Positions 19,918 through 29,849 of a stretch of DNA of 64,000 nucleotides are shown here, one piece after another (the stretch's first letter is position 1; each line of letters starts with the position of its first letter). The notes under the pieces are model-generated. The model was given only the letters and a program-made list of their open reading frames with translations. It did not search any database and was not told where the DNA came from. The translations under genes and the position numbers were made by a program. Source of the DNA: Candidatus Aegiribacteria sp. (GTDB taxonomy: Bacteria; Fermentibacterota; Fermentibacteria; Fermentibacterales; JCC-6); assembly GCA_023138735.1 (NCBI GenBank), contig JAGLOY010000046.1, positions 1 to 64,000 of the forward strand, read 5' to 3'.

Positions 19918-21291
19918 TCAGTTCCTGCCTGTATCTTTTGCTATTCCAAGGCTATTTATTCGCGCAAGAAGAGTGGTCCGTTTAAGACCAAGCAGTCCGG
20001 CTGCATGAGTTTTATTACCTTTACTCCGCTTCAGTGCACTAATGATATAGTGCTTCTCGATATTATCCAATAGGGAATCCAGCTGGATTCCGCCTCCGGA
20101 GGGATGCATTTCAGGCGGCTTGTCAGCTGAGGACATCATCCTTCCGGGGAGATCCTTTGGCAGTATTTCACTGTTTTCACAAAGAACCCAGGCTCGCTCC
20201 ATAGCATTCTCCAGTTCCCTGACATTCCCCGGCCAGCGATAAGAGAGAAGTATGGAAGCGGAACTGGAACTCAATGTACAGGAATCCCTTTTCTCCGAGC
20301 CCATCTGTTTTGAAAGAAAGTGTTCCGCGAGAGGAAGAATATCCTCCGTTCTATGCCGCAGAGGGGGCACATGAACTTCAATGACATTGAGCCTGTAGTA
20401 AAGGTCTTCTCTGAACTCATTCTTACTCATCGCATCTTCGAGGTTTATATTGGTGGCCGTGATCAACCTGACATCGGTGGTTAGGATTTCAGAACTCCCG
20501 ACTGGCGAAAACTCCCCGTCCTGAAGCACACGCAGGAGCTTGACCTGCATGGCAGGGCTCATGTTTCCCACCTCATCGAGAAAAAGCGTTCCCCCGTCAG
20601 CAACACGAAACCGCCCGTGATTTGTGGAAGTCGCACCTGTAAAAGCCCCCTTGATGTGACCGAACAACTCGCTTTCGAGAAGTCCCTCAGGAAGGGCACC
20701 GGAATTTACCGATATGAAAGGTTGAGTAGATCTTAGTGAATTACTGTGAATTGCCCGTGCTATCAGCTCCTTTCCCGTTCCGCTTTCTCCTGTGACAAGG
20801 ATTGTGCTGTCCGTCTTCGCAATTTTGCTTACCAGTTCCATTACCTGATCCATTATATGGCTTCTGTATACTATTTTCCGGAATCTTCTGCCCCTTATTC
20901 GGGTGAATGATGCGTGAATGGCGCTGTTGACTGCAGAGAGTACTTTACCGGTGGTGAAAGGTTTGGGTATGTAATCCATAGCCCCCAGCCTCAGTGCCGT
21001 TTTTGTACTTTCGATGGTGGCATAACCGGTGATCACTATTACCGGTAGAAAAGGGTACTTCTTCCCAGTTAATTCAAGGATCTCAAGCCCGGATATATCC
21101 GGCAATCTCACATCAGTAATCAGCAGATCATAGCCGTTCGATTTTCTTAGCTTGCGAAGTCCTTCTTTTCCGCATTCGGCTGTGTCGCAGATGTATCCGG
21201 AAAGTTCAAGCGTTTCCTTAAGAAGAGATGTAATATGTTCTTCATCATCGATTACCAGTATTCTATTTTTCTTCGTATTATTGCTATTCAT
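19918..21291 (-). CDS. NtrC-family sigma54-dependent response regulator
   Basis: Receiver with DVRLPDISG; AAA+ GESGTGKELIARAIH, GAFTGA, FLDEVGNM; Fis-type HTH KGNKTHAAGLLGLKRTTLLARI. Confidence 0.95.
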   Translation of the reverse strand: MNSNNTKKNRILVIDDEEHITSLLKETLELSGYICDTAECGKEGLRKLRKSNGYDLLITDVRLPDISGLEILELTGKKYPFLPVIVITGYATIESTKTALRLGAMDYIPKPFTTGKVLSAVNSAIHASFTRIRGRRFRKIVYRSHIMDQVMELVSKIAKTDSTILVTGESGTGKELIARAIHSNSLRSTQPFISVNSGALPEGLLESELFGHIKGAFTGATSTNHGRFRVADGGTLFLDEVGNMSPAMQVKLLRVLQDGEFSPVGSSEILTTDVRLITATNINLEDAMSKNEFREDLYYRLNVIEVHVPPLRHRTEDILPLAEHFLSKQMGSEKRDSCTLSSSSASILLSYRWPGNVRELENAMERAWVLCENSEILPKDLPGRMMSSADKPPEMHPSGGGIQLDSLLDNIEKHYIISALKRSKGNKTHAAGLLGLKRTTLLARINSLGIAKDTGRN

Positions 21292-21315
21292 ATTACTGAA
21301 GTTAACATAATCCTG

Positions 21316-22389
21316 ATGGATGTCAACATTTTGACGAACAAAAATGAATTCACTTCAAGTATCCTGACATTATCGTTGCTGCTTCTCGCTGTTTCCTTCG
21401 TGCTATCCTGCGGAGGAGAACCGGAAGACGGTGAAATTGTCATTCTGGCGGAGGACATAGTTCGGGATGACACAATTCTGATCGCTGATACTCTATCTCT
21501 TGTGGATACCGTGATAATTTCAGAACCCGATACCCTGTTAGTACCTGATTCGACCGTAACTGCTGTGCCGGTCGAGCCCGATTCGATTGTTTGTCCCTGG
21601 GAACGAATCGCTCTGCAGATCAACGGTTCGATATACGCAAGCCTGAGGGATAAGGCTGATGCCCCGGATATCCTGGGAGCGCACATAGTCCGGTGCATGT
21701 GGTGGGATTCCAATCCCTGGAACGGTATGAATGCCGGTGATTCCCTCTATATACTTCTGGGGGAAACCGGAAGGGAGAATCAGGTAATCGCACTGAGGTA
21801 CGTTCCAAGGGAAGGAACTTCGAACACACCCTTTTCGGTTTACAGTTTCAGAATGACCGGAGACAATTATCCTTCCCGCTACTACTCCGATGGTACCGAA
21901 GTAATGAAACTGCTTAATTATATGCCAATAACCACCTTTGAGGAAATGACAGGCCCATACGGTGAACCCAGAGGTGATCACTATCATGCCGGAGTTGATT
22001 ACAAAGCCCCGGAAGGAATCCCCGTCCGAACCTGCAAAGGCGGTCAGGTGACCAGATTGAACTGGAATCGAGACTATAACGGGAACTGTATTGAGATTGG
22101 AATAGGAAGCGGATACAGTGAGATATTCCTCCATCTGCAAGGGGTAGCCGATGGTATCCGCGAGGGATCCATACTGGAAAAAGGTGACATTGTCGGATAT
22201 GTCGGCAGCACCGGTGTAACATCAACCGCGCCGCACATTCATTATCAGATAAACGATGAAAATGGAAATCCGATAGACCCCTACCTGTTCTACAGCTCTC
22301 ACAGACGGCGTCTCTCCCCTTCCGATATGGCCGCATTCAGCACCTTTCGTGACAGATGCAATGTCTGGCTGAAAATGATAGCTGAATAG
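21316..22389 (+). CDS. M23-family (LytM-like) peptidase, lipoprotein
   Basis: Lipobox VSFVLSC; HYHAGVDYKAPEGIPVRTCKGGQV...HLQG...VGSTGVTSTAPHIHYQI. Confidence 0.88.
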   Translation: MDVNILTNKNEFTSSILTLSLLLLAVSFVLSCGGEPEDGEIVILAEDIVRDDTILIADTLSLVDTVIISEPDTLLVPDSTVTAVPVEPDSIVCPWERIALQINGSIYASLRDKADAPDILGAHIVRCMWWDSNPWNGMNAGDSLYILLGETGRENQVIALRYVPREGTSNTPFSVYSFRMTGDNYPSRYYSDGTEVMKLLNYMPITTFEEMTGPYGEPRGDHYHAGVDYKAPEGIPVRTCKGGQVTRLNWNRDYNGNCIEIGIGSGYSEIFLHLQGVADGIREGSILEKGDIVGYVGSTGVTSTAPHIHYQINDENGNPIDPYLFYSSHRRRLSPSDMAAFSTFRDRCNVWLKMIAE

Positions 22390-22514
22390 ATCGGAATATG
22401 TAAATCCTGAGGCGTTCGGGAAGCCCTATACTTCCTGCTTTGCGGGTGGATGTATATTATTGCGAATTACTCCAAATGGAAACATAGAATTAAACTATCA
22501 AATTCTGGAGAGAA

Positions 22515-24218
22515 ATGACAGCAATTCTTGGCATAAACTGTTACAAGCACGATGCGGCAGCTGCTCTCCTTCTTGATGGACAGCTTGTGGCAGCGGCAGA
22601 TGAGGAAAGATTCCGAAGGATCAAACACTATCCTGGATATCCTGAGAAGGCTATTGAGTACGTTATTGCAGAAGCATCGATAACGCCTGATCAGATAGAT
22701 CATATAGCTTTCTACATGCTTCCCTCTCTTATAATGCGGGAGAACATCTCCTACAGCAGGCATTACCTTCTCAAGAGAGGGGGGATTCACTTCCTTCTTT
22801 CACAGTTGAACGGTGCGCGGAGGATGCGGGACATAGGCAGAACAGCCCGCTCTCATCTCGGTGCCGGGCTGAATGCTCCCGTCAGTTTCGCACCGCACCA
22901 TATGGCGCATGCCGAAGCAGCTGTTTTCTTCTCTGGATTTGATAGTACCGCCGTTCTGACAATAGATGGTGTAGGGGAGAGGGATACAAGCATTCTGGCC
23001 AGTTACGGAAATAACAGATTCACCATTCACTCCTCTTCAAGGTTTCCAGGCTCCCCTGGAATCTATTACAGTGCCGTCACCAGACACCTTGGATTCATTC
23101 CGGACAACGACGAGTACAAGGTAATGGGGCTTTCCAGCTACGGTGAGCCGGAGTTTCTTGATATTTTCCGGAAAATCATCAGCAGCAACCAGGGCAGAAT
23201 AAGTGTAAATACCCGGATGCTCGATATTCACCGAGGGGTGCACGAATCGAGCTTTTCCCGGTCGGTCTTGAAAGCAATAGGTCCTCCGAGGCGCCCCGGA
23301 TCTGAAATTACCGATCTGCATAAGAACATAGCCTGCTCCGCCCAGAGGGCTCTGGAAGAGACGGTGCTTTCAATGGCCCGTTACCTTTCGGCTATCTCTC
23401 GAATGGACAGACTGGTCATTTCCGGTGGAGTCGGGCTTAACTGCGTTATGAACGGTATGATAGAAAGAGAGGCCGGTTTTCTCGAGGTTTACCCTTTTCC
23501 GGCATCTCATGATGCGGGGACATCCATAGGGGCAGCTCTGCACGTTCATAGAAAGTTCTACCCGGAGATACCGCTTGTACAACCGGAAGGCGTGCTTCTG
23601 GGTCCTTCCTTTACAGAGGATGAGATACTGGACGTTATGAGGATGGCCAGGCTGTCATGGGAAAGACCGGATAACCTTCCGGACAAGGTTGCAGAATTGA
23701 TCGAACAGGGAAAGATAGTGGCGCTGTTTAACGGTAGAATGGAGTTCGGACCGAGGGCTCTCGGGAACAGGTCAATCCTTGCAGACCCCAGAAGGGATGA
23801 CATGAAGGATATCGTAAACAGTGTTGTTAAGCACAGAGAACCCTTCAGACCCTTCTGTCCCAGTTGTCTTGAAGAACACTCCGGAGAGTATTTTGAAAAC
23901 TGCGGCAGGGCTCCTTACATGATTAAAACCTATCCCGTATTCCCTGAAAAGATACGGGAGATCCCGTCCGTTACACATGTTGACGGAACTGCGAGGGTTC
24001 AGACTGTTTCCCGGAAAACAAATCCGTTCTATTATGATGTTATAGAATCGTTCTACAGAAGAACAGGAGTCCCTGTGGTTCTTAATACATCATTCAACAT
24101 CAAGGGTGAACCTATTGTCGCGACGCCGGTTGATGCAGTAAGATGCTTCTATGGAACAGGTATTGATGCTCTGATCATGCCTCCGTTTCTTCTTTTGAAG
24201 AAACCTGCCGAAGAATGA
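22515..24218 (+). CDS. Carbamoyltransferase (NodU/CmcH/TobZ family)
   Basis: GINCYKHDAAAALLLDGQLVAAADEERF; HHMAHAEAAVFFSGFD; SGGVGLNCVMNG; NGRMEFGPRALGNRSILADPR. Confidence 0.93.
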   Translation: MTAILGINCYKHDAAAALLLDGQLVAAADEERFRRIKHYPGYPEKAIEYVIAEASITPDQIDHIAFYMLPSLIMRENISYSRHYLLKRGGIHFLLSQLNGARRMRDIGRTARSHLGAGLNAPVSFAPHHMAHAEAAVFFSGFDSTAVLTIDGVGERDTSILASYGNNRFTIHSSSRFPGSPGIYYSAVTRHLGFIPDNDEYKVMGLSSYGEPEFLDIFRKIISSNQGRISVNTRMLDIHRGVHESSFSRSVLKAIGPPRRPGSEITDLHKNIACSAQRALEETVLSMARYLSAISRMDRLVISGGVGLNCVMNGMIEREAGFLEVYPFPASHDAGTSIGAALHVHRKFYPEIPLVQPEGVLLGPSFTEDEILDVMRMARLSWERPDNLPDKVAELIEQGKIVALFNGRMEFGPRALGNRSILADPRRDDMKDIVNSVVKHREPFRPFCPSCLEEHSGEYFENCGRAPYMIKTYPVFPEKIREIPSVTHVDGTARVQTVSRKTNPFYYDVIESFYRRTGVPVVLNTSFNIKGEPIVATPVDAVRCFYGTGIDALIMPPFLLLKKPAEE

Positions 24219-24253
24219 CGTCCTGATCTCTACATGATGGAAAGGGAATAATA

Positions 24254-25603
24254 TTGATTACCGCTCTCGGAAGAGGCACAGTTCTTATTGCCGATGAGAA
24301 TTCGGAAAGAGCTCAGAGTCTTAAGAACAGAGTATCCGCAATGGGGTACAGCGCCAGCATCCAGCCGAATGCCAGAAAGACCCTGCGGAAGATACGATCA
24401 CGATCGGTGAATGCTGTTATTATTTCCGCAAGTATAGGCGACATGAATATTTCAGGTTTCCTTGAAACCCTGCGTAAAGCTAACCTAGCCACAGGAATAG
24501 TTATCTATGGGAAGAACATAAGCGCAGAGGACGCCATCAGCTGGATGAAATCCGGGGCAGTAGATGTCATCCTTCAGATCGAAGGAGAACAGACCCTGAA
24601 AGCGGCTATCCAGAGGGCATTCTCCTTTTCGATAAAATCCATCGAAAGCAGGTTATCATCCGAGTCAACGGGGAAAGAAGACATCCCCCCCCTTCTTTAC
24701 AGGAGCCGCATCATGGGCGATGTTGTTAAAAAAGCCAGCAGAGTTGCTCCAGTGAAGGTCACTGTGCTTTTAACCGGGGAGAGCGGAACAGGCAAGGATG
24801 TTCTAGCGAAATATATCCATGCCCTCAGCGGGAGAACGGGAGCTTATGTAGCTCTCAACTGTTCCGCAATACCCGAGACCCTTCTTGAAGACGAACTCTT
24901 CGGACATGAAAGGGGAGCCTATACCGGAGCGGAAAGATCGAGGGAAGGGAAATTCGAGGCTGCTTCCCGCGGAACTCTGCTTCTGGACGAAATAGGGGAG
25001 ATCCCTCCGGACGTGCAGGTTAAACTGCTCCGGATACTTGAAGAGAATGTAGTTACCAGGCTTGGAAGTAATCAACCCCGACCGGTTGATGTAAGGCTGA
25101 TAGCGGCGACCAACAGCGATCTTAAAGCTTCCGTCAGGAAGGGTACATTCCGGGGAGATCTCTATTACCGCCTGAAGGTGATCGAGATTCACCTGCCGCC
25201 CCTCCGATCCAGAAAAGGGGATATTCCAATGCTCGCGATGTCATTTCTGAGAGAGGCTGCGGAGAAGCATAACCTTCCTCTGCCGGAGATAACCTCAGAA
25301 GCACTGGAGCGCCTTGTCGTATTCAGCTGGCCGGGGAATGTCCGTCAGCTGCGAAATCTTATGGAAAGTCTTCTGATCATATCCGGAAGCGTGATAGATA
25401 CAGTAGATCTGCCTTCGGAGATTGCTGATCTGCCTTCCGGGGAAACTCAGGAGCTGCATACGGAGCTGCCGGTATCCCTTGAAGAGCTGGAAAAACTGGC
25501 TATTGTAAAGACCCTTGAGATTACAAGAGGGAATAGAACCAGGGCGGCGGAGCTTCTGGGCATAGGACGCAGAACGCTGCAGCGTAAGCTAAAGGAGATG
25601 TAA
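24254..25603 (+). CDS. Sigma54-dependent activator with receiver-like (degenerate) N-terminus
   Basis: AAA+ GESGTGKDVLAKYIH, GAYTGA, LLDEIGEI; HTH RGNRTRAAELLGIGRRTLQRKL. Confidence 0.93.
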   Translation: MITALGRGTVLIADENSERAQSLKNRVSAMGYSASIQPNARKTLRKIRSRSVNAVIISASIGDMNISGFLETLRKANLATGIVIYGKNISAEDAISWMKSGAVDVILQIEGEQTLKAAIQRAFSFSIKSIESRLSSESTGKEDIPPLLYRSRIMGDVVKKASRVAPVKVTVLLTGESGTGKDVLAKYIHALSGRTGAYVALNCSAIPETLLEDELFGHERGAYTGAERSREGKFEAASRGTLLLDEIGEIPPDVQVKLLRILEENVVTRLGSNQPRPVDVRLIAATNSDLKASVRKGTFRGDLYYRLKVIEIHLPPLRSRKGDIPMLAMSFLREAAEKHNLPLPEITSEALERLVVFSWPGNVRQLRNLMESLLIISGSVIDTVDLPSEIADLPSGETQELHTELPVSLEELEKLAIVKTLEITRGNRTRAAELLGIGRRTLQRKLKEM

Positions 25604-25645
25604 CGGATCAAACAGTTGAACTTAGAATACTATTTGGAGGTTTTA

Positions 25646-26608
25646 ATGAAAGTAATACGAACCGGGACAATGAATGCCCGTCACTTCAAATGGGGAGCAC
25701 TTGTGGTAGTTGTGTTCCTCTGGGTCATTCTGGGCGGACCCTTTTACATAGTCGGCCCCGAGGAGGAGGGCGTAGTACTCACATTCGGAAGGTACACCTC
25801 TACTACTCCGCCGGGATTTCATTTTAAATGGCCATGGCCCGTGCAGACGGTTTACAAGCCGCCTGTGAATATTGTTCAGAGGATAGAAATAGGTTTCAGA
25901 ACACTTTCGAACAATCCTCCGAGCTACATCAGCTTCACAAACGATAAGGACATGCTGGCTGAGGCGCAGATGCTTACCGGGGACGAGAACATCATCGATT
26001 GCGCCATTACCATTCAGTTCCGGATCGGCAGTGCTACGGATTACCTTTTCAATGTCCGCGACCCGGAGGGTACTCTTCGGGATATCGCCGAAGCCAGCGC
26101 GCGGCTTATCATAGGCGATAATGCGATAGACGCTGTGCTTACAACCGGAAAACTGGAAATCCAGAATCGGATGATGGATATGATCCAGAACATTTCAGAC
26201 GAATACCGTATGGGGGTGAATATCATCGCCGTTCAGCTTATGGACGTTCAGCCTCCGCTGCCGGTCTCGGCCGCTTTCAAAGATGTCGCGACCGCAAGGG
26301 AGGATATGCAGGCTTATATCAACGAAGCTGAGAGTTACAGGAATCAGCGGATACCGGAGGCCCTGGCCGATTCAGTGGCGCTGGTGAACTCCGCGCTGGG
26401 TTATAGCGCAGGCAGGGTCAATAACGCGATAGGGGAGGCGTTCAGGTTTACCGCGGTCGCCGAGGAATACAGGAAAAGCCCTTACGTAACGGCGACGAGA
26501 CTTCATCTTGAAACTCTCACAACTCTGCTGAATACGGCAGCGGTAACGGTAGTAGATGAATCCGCGGGTGCACTGACTCACTACAACCTTGTTGGAGGTG
26601 TAGAATGA
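25646..26608 (+). CDS. hflK: HflK-like SPFH protein
   Basis: TM plus YIVGPEEEGVVLTFGRYTSTTPPGFHFKWPWPV, followed immediately by hflC; SD GGAGG before ATG 25646. Confidence 0.85.
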   Translation: MKVIRTGTMNARHFKWGALVVVVFLWVILGGPFYIVGPEEEGVVLTFGRYTSTTPPGFHFKWPWPVQTVYKPPVNIVQRIEIGFRTLSNNPPSYISFTNDKDMLAEAQMLTGDENIIDCAITIQFRIGSATDYLFNVRDPEGTLRDIAEASARLIIGDNAIDAVLTTGKLEIQNRMMDMIQNISDEYRMGVNIIAVQLMDVQPPLPVSAAFKDVATAREDMQAYINEAESYRNQRIPEALADSVALVNSALGYSAGRVNNAIGEAFRFTAVAEEYRKSPYVTATRLHLETLTTLLNTAAVTVVDESAGALTHYNLVGGVE

Positions 26609-27693
26609 AACGCATCAAACACATGCTTTACGGCATAGCGGCACTCTTCCTTCTTATGGTTGTGCTGGGAGCTTTTTTCACAGTGAACGAAATGGAACAG
26701 GCTGTAATACTCCAGCTTGGAAACCCCATCCGCGTTATTGTAGGCAACAGAACCCCAGAGCAGATGGCAGATCTTCAGGCATGGATAGATATCAATGCTC
26801 CCGGTGTCGCTCTGAGCCAGGGAGCCGGGCTCTATTTCAAGATACCCTTCCTTCAGCAGGTGGAGATATTCGATGACAGAATTCTCGAGTACGATGACCC
26901 GCCCGCAGATGTTGTCACCAAGGATAAGAAGCACATACAGGTAGACTGCTACGCCAGATGGCGGATAGATAATCCACTTCTGTTCCTGCGGAGGGTAAGG
27001 ACCGAGAACGGCGCTCTCTCCCGGCTTGATGACATAATCTACTCGATGATCCGGCAGGAACTCGGAAACAGCAATCTTATCCAGATAGTGAGAAGCACGA
27101 ATGATCCCATCGGCCTCGGGAATTACGTTAGGCTTGTGAATAATGTTACCTATTCAGATACGCTGCAGGATTTCGAGATTGATGAACAGGGTGAGATCCG
27201 CGAAACGATAAGGCTTATCAGAATGATACCATCTCAGGGAAGAATAGCCATACTGGAGAGAGTAACTTCAGCGTGCAGGCACATGGCGGAAGACTACGGT
27301 ATTTATATCGTGGATGTCCGCATCAAGCGGGCAGATCTTCCGGAAGAGAACCAGGCTGCCGTCTTCACCCGGATGCAGGCGGAGAGGAACAGGATCTCCA
27401 ACCGGTACAGGGCGGAGGGCAGAAGGATGTCCGAAGTCATTGTAGCCAATACCGATCTGCAGGTTGATTCTATTACAGCCAAGGCGAACATGTCCGCGCT
27501 CACCATAAGGGGAGTTGCTGACAGTACCGCAGCGGCTATTTATGCTGATGCCTTCAACAGTTATCCTGAGTTCTACAGTTTCATCCGATCCTTAGAGGCG
27601 CTTGAAACCATCATAGGAGGGTCAAGCAGCATTATTGTAGGAACTGAAGGTATTTTCGAGTACATTGTTTCAGAACCAGGAGCCTTTTTGTAG
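26605..27693 (+). CDS. hflC: HflC-like SPFH protein
   Basis: FFTVNEMEQAVILQLGNPI; DKKHIQVDCYARWRIDNPLLFL; DVRIKRADLPEENQAAVFTRMQAERNR. Confidence 0.9.
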   Translation: MKRIKHMLYGIAALFLLMVVLGAFFTVNEMEQAVILQLGNPIRVIVGNRTPEQMADLQAWIDINAPGVALSQGAGLYFKIPFLQQVEIFDDRILEYDDPPADVVTKDKKHIQVDCYARWRIDNPLLFLRRVRTENGALSRLDDIIYSMIRQELGNSNLIQIVRSTNDPIGLGNYVRLVNNVTYSDTLQDFEIDEQGEIRETIRLIRMIPSQGRIAILERVTSACRHMAEDYGIYIVDVRIKRADLPEENQAAVFTRMQAERNRISNRYRAEGRRMSEVIVANTDLQVDSITAKANMSALTIRGVADSTAAAIYADAFNSYPEFYSFIRSLEALETIIGGSSSIIVGTEGIFEYIVSEPGAFL

Positions 27694-27703
27694 GAGACAC
27701 TGA

Positions 27704-28114
27704 ATGAGTGACATCTTTGATGATGACCGGTACTGTTTCGTATGCGGGGAGAAGAATCCCTTCGGGCTGAAGCTGGAGCCGGTCGGGAAGGATGGAAGGG
27801 GAACCATTATCTGGACCCCTGAAAAGCGGCATCAGGGGTATAGTGGTGTTGTTCATGGAGGATTGATATCGACTCTTCTTGATGAGGCGATGGCCTATGC
27901 AGGTATGAGCGTGGCTGGATTCTGCGCCACTGCCGATATGGAGGTTAAATTCAGAAAACCGATTCTCACCGGAGAAACGGTAAGGATTGAAGCTGAACTG
28001 GTTGAGCGGAGGGGGCCGATACTGAGGCTTGCAGCGAAGGTATTTCAGGGTGATGAAGAGAAAGCCCGGGCAACGGCAACCTTCGTAACCGTTCGCGGAG
28101 AAAAGACGGTGTAA
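27704..28114 (+). CDS. Hotdog-fold (PaaI-like) thioesterase
   Basis: HQGYSGVVHGGLISTLLDEAMAYAG; VKFRKPILTGETVRIEAELV. Confidence 0.85.
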   Translation: MSDIFDDDRYCFVCGEKNPFGLKLEPVGKDGRGTIIWTPEKRHQGYSGVVHGGLISTLLDEAMAYAGMSVAGFCATADMEVKFRKPILTGETVRIEAELVERRGPILRLAAKVFQGDEEKARATATFVTVRGEKTV

Positions 28115-28900
28115 TTGAAGAAACCCCGGGTTCTTCTAACCGGAGCCACGGGCAGACTGGGCTCCGTTATTCTGGAAGATCTCTCGAATATCTGGGACAT
28201 CATTCCTCTATCCCGAAGGGGAGGAGGAAAAACCCAAAAATGTGATATTCTTTTACCCGGGGACAGAAAAGCCCTTCTGGAACAAGAGTTCGACATAGTG
28301 TTGAACACGGCAGCAGCGTCCTCTCCTTCCCTCTGCGCGGACAGACCTGCGGAAAGCTGGATTCTGAACACCCTGTGGCCGCGCGAAGTGGCTGCATACT
28401 GCCGCGAAAGAGCTATACGGCTGATTAACTTCTCAACAGATCTTGTATACAGCGGCGGAGCCCCTCCATACACTGCAGCTTCTCCTGCGGTTCCTTTGTC
28501 ATTTTACGGATGGACTAAACTTGTTGCGGACATATTTGTACTGAAAGCTGACCCCGATGCTCTGATTGTCAGAACATCGGTTCTCTGCGGAGAGACCGGT
28601 TCGAACAGAACCACATTCTCAGAGGACCTCCTTTCGGGAAGAGTAAGCACTGTGTACGTTGACAGCTGGAGGAACCATACCCCCATTCACTGGCTTGCGG
28701 GGATCCTGCCCGAGCTTGCCGCAAAGGAGCAAACCGGTCTTGTAATCGCTTCAGGTAAATACTCAATGTCCCGCTCCGCGTACGCGGAAGCTCTGCTTAA
28801 ACGCCTCGGGAAAAGTACGGATCATCTTATTATGGAGTATACGCCTCCGGGTGTACCCTCCAGGCTCCATCTGAGGGGAGATTACAGCTGTGAACAATAA
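28115..28900 (+). CDS. RmlD-like sugar-nucleotide reductase / SDR epimerase
   Basis: LLTGATGRLGSVI; INFSTDLVYSGGAPPYTAASPAVPLSFYGWTK; TTG start. Confidence 0.8.
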   Translation: MKKPRVLLTGATGRLGSVILEDLSNIWDIIPLSRRGGGKTQKCDILLPGDRKALLEQEFDIVLNTAAASSPSLCADRPAESWILNTLWPREVAAYCRERAIRLINFSTDLVYSGGAPPYTAASPAVPLSFYGWTKLVADIFVLKADPDALIVRTSVLCGETGSNRTTFSEDLLSGRVSTVYVDSWRNHTPIHWLAGILPELAAKEQTGLVIASGKYSMSRSAYAEALLKRLGKSTDHLIMEYTPPGVPSRLHLRGDYSCEQ

Positions 28901-29774
28901 GTCCGCAAAGAACAGTCTGATAGAAAAAGGTATCCGCGCCGGGGAAATCGACATGTACGAGGAAGACAACACCTGGTCGCAGAACAGCAGTGACAAGGTG
29001 GATATAGCGGAAGAGCTGATGTGCGTGATCAGAAATTTCTGCAGGACAATTCCAGTTGATCGTCTTCTTAATGCTCTTTCAATCGGCTCGGGCTCTGAGC
29101 CGCAGTTTCAAATCCTCGAGGCGGCGTTCAGGGGAGGATTGAACCTTCTTGATATAGACAGTATCCCTCTTTCAGTAATCGATAAACGTATACAGAACCA
29201 CTGGATAGACCATGTAAAGACTATTCAGGCGGACTACAATAAAGTTCTTGTTCACGATGCAGATGCGCGGCTGTTTCTCAGCAGGGAACTGGGAGGAACC
29301 AGGCAGGACCTCATCACTCTGCATCACTCTCTTTACTATTCCAGCGAGTCCGACTGGGCCGAGCTGTTCGGGAGTCTATACGGAACCGTCCTGGCAGAAC
29401 AGGGGGCTATCCATGCCGTTATGATGTCTTCAGACTGCAGGGAGCCGGATTCCACGACATGGCTTTACAACCACTATGCCGGAAAATTCTTCGGCTGCCG
29501 CAACGACCAGAATCTTGCCTCATTCGGTAAAACACTGCACAGCACTACCGGTTTTGAGCAGGCTGAGATTCGTATTGAAACTCACAGAGTCAGATTCTTT
29601 ACCGATGATTTTGAAAAATTTATGGAAGTGATATGGATGATACTTCTGTATCCGAACGTGCATGATTACACCCATGATCAGAGAGAAGAGATTACCGAAC
29701 ACGTCTACAGCAGCTTCTATGAGCCCGGAAAACCGCTTATTCAGATGCAGGATCACCTCATCATAACCAGATAA
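28890..29774 (+). CDS. Putative SAM-dependent methyltransferase
   Basis: LSIGSGSEPQFQILEAAFRG, LLDIDSIPLSVID, DLITLHHSLYYSSESDWAELFGSLYGTVLAEQG. Confidence 0.6.
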   Translation: MNNKSAKNSLIEKGIRAGEIDMYEEDNTWSQNSSDKVDIAEELMCVIRNFCRTIPVDRLLNALSIGSGSEPQFQILEAAFRGGLNLLDIDSIPLSVIDKRIQNHWIDHVKTIQADYNKVLVHDADARLFLSRELGGTRQDLITLHHSLYYSSESDWAELFGSLYGTVLAEQGAIHAVMMSSDCREPDSTTWLYNHYAGKFFGCRNDQNLASFGKTLHSTTGFEQAEIRIETHRVRFFTDDFEKFMEVIWMILLYPNVHDYTHDQREEITEHVYSSFYEPGKPLIQMQDHLIITR

Positions 29775-29837
29775 CGTTTGAATAAGCCGTTTGCGGGTGC
29801 CGTTGCCCGCAAGTCGGTCTTGATTCGTTTGTTAGGT
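29769..29837 (-). repeat. attC-like imperfect palindrome (integron cassette recombination site candidate)
   Basis: Minus strand ACCTAAC..GAATcAAGaCCG..TTGCGGG..CCCGCAA..CGGCTTATTC..GTTATCT: R boxes, unpaired spacer, L boxes with two extrahelical bases, GC-rich apical stem. Confidence 0.5.
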
Positions 29838-29849
29838 ATTCATATTTAC

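Noticed and set aside
21538-22140. 200-aa ORF antisense to the M23 peptidase
   Set aside because: Shadow of a clear peptidase gene; no SD or motif.
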